Positions 7,083-11,895 of a stretch of 11,895 nucleotides of DNA are shown piece after piece. The position numbers and the translations under genes were made by a program. The DNA comes from Clostridiaceae bacterium (GTDB lineage Bacteria > Bacillota > Clostridia > Saccharofermentanales > DTU023), in NCBI GenBank assembly GCA_012511185.1, contig JAAZGN010000221.1, positions 1-11,895 on the forward strand, in the 5' to 3' direction. The notes under the pieces are model-generated. The model was not told the DNA's origin. It made no database searches and was given only the letters and a program-made list of their open reading frames with translations. Each line of letters starts with the position of its first letter. The stretch's first letter is position 1.

Positions 7083-7125
7083 GGGGTTGGTTTATCCAAC
7101 TTGAATGGAAAGGCCGGTATGGATT

Positions 7126-7620
7126 ATGAGACGAAAAGACAGGAAAACGAATGAAAGCTTTGCGCTGGAGGTCGTTGACAAATGTCCCTATGCCGTACTA
7201 AGTGCTGTTCTGCCGGACGGGCGGCCCTATGGGATTCCACTTTCCATTGTAAGAATCGGCGATTTCATTTATTTTCACTGCGCGCCCAGGGGGACGAAAC
7301 TCGATGCCTTGCGCCACGATCCGTGCGTTTCGATCGCATGCGCCGCTCATGTCAAGCCGCGCACCGATGATTTTTCCACGGAATACGAATCAGCCATCGT
7401 GAGCGGAGTGGCATACAGAGTCACCGGCAAAGAAGAAAAGATCAGGGCGCTTCGGGCAATCAGCCTCCGCTACACCCCGGCCTATATGGATCATTTTGAT
7501 GAAGCGGTCGCCCGAAGCCTGGACCGGACCGATGTCTGGAAGGTAAAGATCGAAACCATCACCGGCAAACAAAAAAAATACGACCAGGCAGGCAAAGAGA
7601 TCAAATCAAATCTGAGATAG
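7126..7620 (+). CDS. Pyridoxamine 5'-phosphate oxidase-like flavin-binding protein (NimA-type family)
   Basis: 164 aa from ATG at 7126. It is a split-barrel FMN-binding protein of the family that includes 5-nitroimidazole reductase NimA. Supporting segments are CPYAVLSAVLPDGRPYGIPLS near the N-terminus (first barrel strands) and FIYFHCAPRGTKLDALRHDP (cofactor-contact region). Family members usually begin with an MRRKDR-like sequence followed by about 20 residues before the barrel, which favours the start at 7126. An in-frame ATG at 7105 would add seven residues. The best-spaced ribosome-binding site (GGAAAGG, 7107-7113) actually fits an out-of-frame ATG at 7119 that opens only an 11-codon frame, so the true start is uncertain. 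Substrate unknown. It is monocistronic in appearance, with its own promoter and an SOS-controlled unit downstream. Confidence 0.85.
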   Translation: MRRKDRKTNESFALEVVDKCPYAVLSAVLPDGRPYGIPLSIVRIGDFIYFHCAPRGTKLDALRHDPCVSIACAAHVKPRTDDFSTEYESAIVSGVAYRVTGKEEKIRALRAISLRYTPAYMDHFDEAVARSLDRTDVWKVKIETITGKQKKYDQAGKEIKSNLR

Positions 7621-7631
7621 CCGGCCAGCAC

Positions 7632-7660
7632 TTGCACCGAACGTATGTACGTGTTAAGCT
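7632..7660 (+). promoter_or_regulatory. Candidate promoter of the SOS polymerase unit
   Basis: TTGCAC (7632-7637), a 17-base spacer and TAAGCT (7655-7660). The -10 is weak (three of six bases), but transcription would start at about 7667, inside the LexA operator, a placement well suited to repression. Confidence 0.4.
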
Positions 7661-7665
7661 CAATA

Positions 7666-7679
7666 CGAACGATTGTTCG
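7666..7679 (+). promoter_or_regulatory. LexA/DinR operator (SOS box)
   Basis: CGAAC-GATT-GTTCG, a perfect inverted repeat of the GAAC-N4-GTTC core known for Firmicutes LexA (DinR). It sits 14 bases upstream of the first start codon of a translesion-polymerase unit, exactly where an SOS operator is expected. No second box was found in the window. Confidence 0.85.
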
Positions 7680-7692
7680 ATTGAGGTAGAGG

Positions 7693-7956
7693 ATGGAACG
7701 CAGGTACGTCACGGTTGTGGCAGAGATCACCTCCCAGGGTGATCTTTTCCCACTCAAGCTTCGTTTTGATGACGGTTCGGAGTTTACGATCAACCGGCGT
7801 CTCCAAGCGCCGCAGCGCAATATCGCCAAGGATGGTTCCACGGACTGGCGTTTTTCCTGCCTGGTCGACAACCGTCCTGTCACCCTCTTTTACGACGCCG
7901 CCTCCCACCGCTGGTCCATCGAATCCTCCCTTTTGAGCGGAGGCCTGCAGGAATGA
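7693..7956 (+). CDS. Small uncharacterised protein A, upstream partner of the Y-family polymerase
   Basis: 87 aa, ATG at 7693 with GAGGT 5 bases upstream. No named domain is recognised. Predicted beta-rich: PLKLRFDDGSEFTINRRL (residues 20-37), then a second half with a central Cys and LFYDAASHRW (65-74). It is homologous to the gene product at 9194-9508: by eye about 22 identical positions over roughly 70 aligned residues, including P-L, DGS, I-R-L, R, GS, C, R, L-Y, S-RW. The stop codon overlaps the polymerase ATG (ATGA), implying translational coupling. It is directly controlled by the SOS box. I recall similar short proteins with a WEDG...RW pattern next to polymerase genes in Clostridia, but cannot name a family. 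It is not the YolD or ImuA type. A role as a polymerase accessory factor is inference from position. Confidence 0.85.
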   Translation: MERRYVTVVAEITSQGDLFPLKLRFDDGSEFTINRRLQAPQRNIAKDGSTDWRFSCLVDNRPVTLFYDAASHRWSIESSLLSGGLQE

Positions 7957-9197
7957 AAGACCGGGTCATCCTGCACGTCGATCAGAACTCCTTCTACGCC
8001 AGCGTGGAAATGCTCCGGCAGCCCTCCTTAAAGACGGTGCCCTGCGCGGTTGCCGGCGATCCTGCCAACCGCCACGGCATTGTGCTGGCCAAAAACCGGC
8101 TGGCCAAAAGGGCAGGGATCAAGACGGGGGAGACGATCTGGCAGGCCAAACAGAAATGTCCCCAACTTATCCTCGTTCCGCCCGACTATCGAAGCTACCT
8201 TCATTTCAGCCGGCTGGCCCGCGCCCTTTACTGCGAATACACGGACCGCGTCGAACCCTTCGGGATCGATGAGTGCTGGATGGATCTGACCGGATGTCCC
8301 GACCATGACGGGTTTGCTGTCGCCGAACAATTACGGGCCCGGGTGAAAGAGGAACTCGGCCTGACCGTGAGCGTGGGTGTCAGCTGGAATAAAATCTACG
8401 CCAAGCTGGGAAGCGACCTGAAGAAACCGGACGCCACAACCGTCATTTCGCGCGACAATTACCCTTGCATTGTCTATTCACGCCCCGTTGAAGACTTACT
8501 TTATGTCGGGCACGCCACTTACCGCAAACTCCGGCGTGTCGGCATCCGGACCATCGGCCAGCTTGTTGCGGCAGGGCCGCACTTCCTGCGCACCATGTTC
8601 GGCATTGTCGGCTTGAGCCTTTACTCCTTTGCCGCCGGCCTCGATACAACGCCCGTTGCCTCTTCGGGAAGGGAGATCCCTGTCAAATCGGTTGGCAACT
8701 CGATCACAACGCGGCACGACCTTTACACGGAGCAGGACATCAAGGCAGTCACCTATATGCTGACCGAGTCGGTTTCGAGCCGGTTGCGCGACGCCGGCAT
8801 GGCGGCGCGGACGGTCCAGGTCAGCTTGCGCGACTACCAGCTTTACAATATCGAGCGCCAGGCCCCTCTCCCCCTCCCCTCCCAGCTTTGTTCCGAGATC
8901 GCGCCGGAAGCCTTCAAGCTCATCATGGCCAATTTCAGGCAGGGGCAGTGGATCCGCAGCCTTGGCGTCCGCGCCTGCAACCTCATTCCGCTTTCGAAAC
9001 TGAACCAGGAATCCTTCCTCCCCCAGGAAAAACGGCGGCAGGCTGTATGGCGCCTTGAGAACACCATTGACTCGCTTCGCGGACGCTACGGCGGCCTGGC
9101 TGTCCGGCGCGGAATCTTGCTTGCCGACCGCTCGCTCACCGGACACGACATCAAAAATGAAAATGTCATTCATCCGATCGGATTCTTCGGCCCGTGA
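7953..9197 (+). CDS. Y-family translesion DNA polymerase (DinB/UmuC-like)
   Basis: 414 aa. Error-prone polymerase for bypass of damaged DNA. The first catalytic motif is HVDQNSFYASVE (residues 8-19): Asp10 binds metal and Tyr15 is the expected steric gate. The second acidic motif is PFGIDECWMDL (102-112) with Asp106 and Glu107; most DinB proteins have SIDE, here GIDE. The thumb/little-finger approach includes GVSWNKIYAKLGSDLKKPD (142-160) and a helix-hairpin-helix-like stretch (180-215). The little-finger domain runs from about 240 to 345. Near the C-terminus QESFL (352-356) lies where related enzymes carry the beta-clamp motif QLSLF, so clamp binding may be weak. The ATG has GGAGG 9 bases upstream and overlaps the stop of protein A; its own stop overlaps the GTG of protein B. 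The NSFYASVE form resembles the PolY/UmuC branch more than classical Pol IV. Confidence 0.95.
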   Translation: MKDRVILHVDQNSFYASVEMLRQPSLKTVPCAVAGDPANRHGIVLAKNRLAKRAGIKTGETIWQAKQKCPQLILVPPDYRSYLHFSRLARALYCEYTDRVEPFGIDECWMDLTGCPDHDGFAVAEQLRARVKEELGLTVSVGVSWNKIYAKLGSDLKKPDATTVISRDNYPCIVYSRPVEDLLYVGHATYRKLRRVGIRTIGQLVAAGPHFLRTMFGIVGLSLYSFAAGLDTTPVASSGREIPVKSVGNSITTRHDLYTEQDIKAVTYMLTESVSSRLRDAGMAARTVQVSLRDYQLYNIERQAPLPLPSQLCSEIAPEAFKLIMANFRQGQWIRSLGVRACNLIPLSKLNQESFLPQEKRRQAVWRLENTIDSLRGRYGGLAVRRGILLADRSLTGHDIKNENVIHPIGFFGP

Positions 9198-9508
9198 GCC
9201 GGCCGGTTTTCGTTTCCGTCCTCCTCGAAATGAGTGCCTCCGGCGCGCGCCACCCGCTTGCGATCACATGGGAGGACGGCTCACGCTATGAAATCACCCG
9301 CTCCCTTTATGTGGGCCGCCGGGCGGCGCGGTCGGCCGGTTCCGGCGAATGCTGGCTGTGCCGGATCGCCGGCAGGGACATACCCCTCTATTATTCCCCC
9401 CTGTCCGGCCGCTGGTGGATGGATGGGAAAGGTGATCCTGAGCCGGCGCCGGCCGCCGAGCCTTACAAGCGGGTCAAAGACCGCGATTACAAACCGGCCG
9501 GGCAGTGA
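9194..9508 (+). CDS. Small uncharacterised protein B, downstream partner and paralogue of protein A
   Basis: 104 aa, starting with GTG at 9194 that overlaps the polymerase stop (GTGA); no independent ribosome-binding site is evident, so translation probably depends on coupling. The core (residues 7-74) aligns with protein A throughout with a single one-residue gap: HPLAITWEDGSRYEITRSL against the matching segment of A, and IPLYYSPLSGRWW near residues 62-75. The tail after residue 75 is proline-rich, then basic (PYKRVKDRDYKPAGQ), and has no counterpart in A. The paired paralogues flanking the polymerase suggest a duplicated accessory subunit, for example for DNA, clamp or polymerase binding, but this is inference. 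A promoter for the next gene lies over its 3' end. Confidence 0.82.
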   Translation: MSRPVFVSVLLEMSASGARHPLAITWEDGSRYEITRSLYVGRRAARSAGSGECWLCRIAGRDIPLYYSPLSGRWWMDGKGDPEPAPAAEPYKRVKDRDYKPAGQ

Positions 9509-9514
9509 GATAAT
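9487..9514 (+). promoter_or_regulatory. Candidate promoter of the Abi-family gene
   Basis: TTACAA (9487-9492), a 16-base spacer and GATAAT (9509-9514, five of six consensus bases). The -10 directly follows the stop codon of protein B. Transcription would start about 17 bases before the next ATG. Readthrough from the SOS unit is also possible because no terminator separates them. Confidence 0.45.
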
Positions 9515-9537
9515 GAGAACACAAAAGGGGGCCCGCC

Positions 9538-10476
9538 ATGCTGAAACACAAAACATTCCGTACTTACACCGAGCAGATCGACTTCATGCGCAGCCGTGGC
9601 ATCGAAGTCACCGATGAAAAAGAAGCCCGCGAAGCGCTCAGCACCTTTTCCTATTATTCCCTGGTCAATCTCAACAAGCATCTCTACGGCGGCCTCGACA
9701 AGCGGGAATTTGAGGGCCGGCCTTCCATCCTCGACCTGCAGCTGGCGCACATGCTGAATGTCAACTTTTACCATGTTCTTTTGAAAGGAATTCTCTACGT
9801 CGAAGCTTCCTTCAAGACCAAACTCGCCTACCTGGTCGCGTGCAAGTTTGGAACCGAAAGCCGTGACAAGATCGACAACCCGCGCAATAACTTTTTTTAT
9901 CAGGGCCACTACGACCCTTCCAATAAGTCCGTCGAAGGAACCCTTCGGACCCTGCGAAGCAAGCTGAAATTTCTTCTTTCCGATACCAGGAGCCATGCCT
10001 ATTCACATAAATTTCTTGCCGGCAACCGCCAGCTGCCACCCTGGATGTTCGTCCACGACATCGAGTTCGGTCTCGCCATCCAGTGGTACAAGATCCTGAA
10101 AGAGGAGGACCGGGAAGAAATCTGCGCCAAAATGCTGTGGGGCGAATCAGGGCCGGTCCCCGGCGGAGAACCGCCGGAGCATTCAAGTCAGTTCCTCGAT
10201 GCCGCGCTTGAACTGTTGCGCGAGTACCGCAACACCATCGCACACGGTGAGCGGGTCTTCCCCAGCGAGATGACCGGCTTGATCCCTGAGGAACCGCTCT
10301 TCTCCATTCTGCCTGAGGGCCTTCTGTCCCTGCCGGAATACCATCAGGGCATCGGACAAAAAGACACCTTCGCCTGCCTCCTGGCCGTCGTCTTTTTCAT
10401 CCACGACCCCTTCCTCATGTTAAGTTTTCTGACAGAAATCAAATCGCAACTCGATTTCGCCGGGACCATCCGCTAG
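9538..10476 (+). CDS. Abi_2 (AbiD/AbiF-like) abortive-infection family protein with HEPN-type RX4H motif
   Basis: 312 aa, ATG at 9538 with a G-rich site (AAGGGGG, 9525-9531) upstream. Typical Abi_2 features: an N-terminal KTFRTYTEQIDFMRSRGI segment, the TFSYYSLVNLNKHLYG block (residues 36-51), PPWMFVHDIEFG (167-178) and, near the C-terminal third, LREYRNTIAHGERV with Arg231 and His236 as the RX4H motif of HEPN nucleases. Family members are associated with phage abortive infection and with RNA recognition or cleavage; the activity of this one is not shown. The frame ends at TAG (10474-10476) but stays open for 40 more codons, and those look like the usual C-terminal end of the family (see findings). 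It lies 29 bases after the SOS-polymerase unit. Confidence 0.86.
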   Translation: MLKHKTFRTYTEQIDFMRSRGIEVTDEKEAREALSTFSYYSLVNLNKHLYGGLDKREFEGRPSILDLQLAHMLNVNFYHVLLKGILYVEASFKTKLAYLVACKFGTESRDKIDNPRNNFFYQGHYDPSNKSVEGTLRTLRSKLKFLLSDTRSHAYSHKFLAGNRQLPPWMFVHDIEFGLAIQWYKILKEEDREEICAKMLWGESGPVPGGEPPEHSSQFLDAALELLREYRNTIAHGERVFPSEMTGLIPEEPLFSILPEGLLSLPEYHQGIGQKDTFACLLAVVFFIHDPFLMLSFLTEIKSQLDFAGTIR

Positions 10477-10479
10477 ACC

Positions 10480-10599
10480 ATGGCGCCGGGGTCGCTTGAC
10501 ATCTACCAGATCCTGGGGATACCGCCCTTCACCATGGACCGCTTGATCCGCCTCAGTCATCACCGCTTCGGCCAGCTGTCACATGCCTATTTCGATTAA
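10480..10599 (+). other. In-frame 39-codon continuation of the Abi gene after an amber codon
   Basis: Directly after the Abi stop (TAG), the same frame runs ACC ATG and then 38 further codons to TAA at 10597-10599. The encoded segment includes SLDIYQILGIPPFTMDRLIRL and is not low-complexity. There is no ribosome-binding site before the ATG. It could be the severed C-terminus of the Abi protein, a readthrough extension, or less likely a separate small gene. Its TAA overlaps the stop codon of the convergent transporter gene in the shared TTAA at 10596-10599. Confidence 0.4.
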
Positions 10600-11360
10600 C
10601 CCAGCGCGATGTCCAGAACCATCATAATCACAAAGCCGGCTACCATGGCGTAGCTGGCGGCCCGTTCGTTGCCGCTGCTGTGGGTTTCGGGGATGACCTC
10701 GTCGACGATCACAAAAAGCATGGCTCCGGCCGCGAGAGCCAGGATGAAAGAAAGGGCGGGCTTGAACAGACGGACAAGACCGAAGCCCAGCAAAGCCATG
10801 ACGGGTTCGACGATGCCCGTGACCAGGGCGATCCAGAAAGCCATCCTGGCGCTGTATTTTTCACGCATCAAGGCGAAGGCGACCGCAAGGCCCTCCGGCA
10901 TGTTTTGGAGGCCGATCCCGATTGCGATCGGAATCCCGTGAGCGGGATTATTGGAGCCGAAGGCGACGCCAACGGCCAGCCCTTCGGGAATATTGTGGAT
11001 GGTAATGGCAATGACGAAGAGCCAGATCTTCTTCAGGGAATCGGTCACGACGCCTTCGTGGTGTTTGGATATCAGGTGCTCGTGCGGCGCGTAGTAGTCA
11101 ATCAAGTCGATCATGACCGCGCCGGCAACGATACCGGCCGCTGTCACAAGCACAGCCATGACTCCCCCGCCCCCGTGCTCGATACTGGGCAAAATCAAAG
11201 AGAAACAGGTGGCGGCCAACATGACACCGGCCGCGAATCCGAGCATGATGTCCAGCCATTTGCGCGGCACATCCCTGGCAAAGAGGGCGGGAATGGCCCC
11301 GATACCGGTCATAATCCCTGGAATAATCAGGCCGGCGGCAATCGCCCCGTTCAGTGACAT
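10596..11360 (-). CDS. ZIP-family divalent metal transporter
   Basis: 254 aa from ATG at 11358-11360, which has GAGGTG about 6 bases upstream; a GTG six codons earlier (11378) is a less likely start. Around eight hydrophobic segments fit the ZIP topology. The metal-site signatures are TIHNIPEGLAVGVAFG (HNIPEG at residues 122-127) and LQNMPEGLAVAF (QNMPEG at 152-157); the second has Gln where many members have His. A short cytoplasmic-type loop with His residues (PHEHLISKHHE, about 92-102) lies between segments 3 and 4, and IVDEVIPETH is near the end. ZIP proteins of the ZupT/GufA branch import zinc, iron or manganese. The gene follows the ComF-like gene by 30 bases on the same strand and converges on the Abi gene with no visible terminator between them. 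Confidence 0.93.
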   Translation of the reverse strand: MSLNGAIAAGLIIPGIMTGIGAIPALFARDVPRKWLDIMLGFAAGVMLAATCFSLILPSIEHGGGGVMAVLVTAAGIVAGAVMIDLIDYYAPHEHLISKHHEGVVTDSLKKIWLFVIAITIHNIPEGLAVGVAFGSNNPAHGIPIAIGIGLQNMPEGLAVAFALMREKYSARMAFWIALVTGIVEPVMALLGFGLVRLFKPALSFILALAAGAMLFVIVDEVIPETHSSGNERAASYAMVAGFVIMMVLDIALG

Positions 11361-11390
11361 GGGAAACACCTCTTTCACGTTTTGGTTATC

Positions 11391-11895
11391 TTACCACTGA
11401 TCCGCTGCTGTGAGGAAACCCTGATAGCGGTCTTTGCCGGTCGCCGCCACCAGGCCCGTCACATGGATTCCGGCTTCCAGAAGCGGGCGGGCGGCCCCGG
11501 CCATGGTCGCGCCGGTCGTCAATACATCATCCAGAAGAAAAACGGCGCGCCCCCCCAGCGACGCAGCTGCGGGGCAGGCGGGATCGAGCCGGAAGGCATC
11601 CTCCAGGTGGAGCTGCCGCTCTTTCACCGAAGGCGCCTCACTTTGCCGCTCTGTGTAGCGATGGCGCACCAGCAATGAGTTGACCGCGGGGGTATCAATC
11701 GATGAGGCCAGACAATCCGCCAGGACCGACACCTGGTTGTAGCCGCGTTCGGCTTGCCTGCGCCGGTGGAGGGGAACCGGGATGATGGCGTCCGCGGTGA
11801 GCCGGTGGCGGCGGATGGTTCGCGCCAGCAAGGGGGCGAGCGCTGCTGCCCGGTCCGTCCGGCCCGCGAACTTCATGGATATGAGCAGTTTGGGC
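11391..11895 (-). CDS. ComF-family phosphoribosyltransferase-like protein (N-terminus cut by window edge)
   Basis: Minus-strand frame that stays open to the right edge; 168 codons including the stop are visible. An internal ATG at 11876 is preceded by an open in-frame PKLLIS, so the real start and the usual N-terminal zinc-ribbon cysteines should lie beyond the window. Family features: IIPVPLHRRRQAERGYNQVSVLAD (the RGYNQ block), and FLLDDVLTTGATM, the PRPP-binding loop of type I phosphoribosyltransferases. ComFC is needed for DNA uptake in competent Firmicutes, and relatives have unclear roles in other bacteria. No other competence gene is visible. The metal-transporter gene follows closely, so the two may be co-transcribed. 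Confidence 0.88.
   Translation of the reverse strand, partial: PKLLISMKFAGRTDRAAALAPLLARTIRRHRLTADAIIPVPLHRRRQAERGYNQVSVLADCLASSIDTPAVNSLLVRHRYTERQSEAPSVKERQLHLEDAFRLDPACPAAASLGGRAVFLLDDVLTTGATMAGAARPLLEAGIHVTGLVAATGKDRYQGFLTAADQW

Larger units (their letters stand above)
6785..7104. other. 320-base region without a convincing standard gene
   Basis: No protein of recognisable family is encoded on either strand. A 114-codon plus-strand frame begins inside the tRNA terminator tail and has no ribosome-binding site, so it is not called. On the minus strand a compact set of signals (promoter-like boxes, a Shine-Dalgarno site, a tiny peptide frame and a hairpin) is described separately. The right end holds the candidate promoter for the flavin-binding protein gene. 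Confidence 0.5.

Noticed and set aside
6785..7129. 114-codon plus-strand frame after the tRNA terminator
   Set aside because: Starts within the terminator tail, has no ribosome-binding site, gives a composition with no domain-like pattern, and overlaps the next gene's promoter and start.
8443..9173. Minus-strand frames opposite the polymerase gene
   Set aside because: No initiation signals and no recognisable motifs; the plus strand carries all Y-family motifs.
10680..11357. 225-codon plus-strand frame opposite the metal transporter
   Set aside because: Its Gly/Asp/His-rich composition is the complement of hydrophobic transporter codons; the ZIP motifs on the minus strand are decisive.

Overview
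The window looks like chromosome of a low-branching Firmicute, most likely a moderately G+C-rich Clostridia-type anaerobe. The reasons are the tig-clpP-clpX order, the cysS-mrnC-rlmB cluster (a Firmicutes hallmark, because Mini-RNase III is largely restricted to them), strong Shine-Dalgarno sites with frequent GTG/TTG starts, and a LexA/DinR-type operator of the form CGAAC-N4-GTTCG. Species cannot be named from the sequence alone. No CRISPR array, insertion sequence or integrase was seen.

Layout. On the minus strand, 1-2143 carries a protein quality-control operon: trigger factor (tig, with an unusual alternating His/Asp tail), clpP, and the first 22 codons of clpX running off the left edge. 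A 387-base divergent region (2144-2530) holds a candidate tig promoter and, on the plus strand, a well-spaced sigma-A promoter followed by sequence able to fold into a closed multi-helix RNA upstream of cysS. The plus-strand cluster cysS-mrnC-rlmB (2531-5186) handles cysteine tRNA charging and 23S rRNA maturation/methylation. A 462-aa lipoprotein of unknown function follows, in the place where yacP often lies, then tRNA-Arg(ACG) with its own promoter and a terminator.

From 6785 to 7104 there is no convincing standard gene, but the minus strand has promoter-like, Shine-Dalgarno and hairpin signals around a tiny amphipathic-peptide frame that has a TGA as its second codon. A flavin-binding NimA/PNPOx-like protein follows (7126-7620).

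The most interesting part is 7632-9508. A perfect SOS box precedes a three-gene, translationally coupled unit: small protein A, a Y-family translesion polymerase, and small protein B. A and B are homologous to each other and flank the polymerase. Immediately downstream is an Abi_2/HEPN-type abortive-infection-like gene with an RX4H motif. Its reading frame continues for 40 codons beyond an in-frame TAG and then meets, tail to tail, a ZIP-family metal transporter on the minus strand. A truncated ComF-family phosphoribosyltransferase gene ends the window.

The two core blocks are housekeeping. The SOS polymerase unit with its paired small proteins and the adjoining HEPN gene form an accessory damage-response/defence neighbourhood; joint function is inference.
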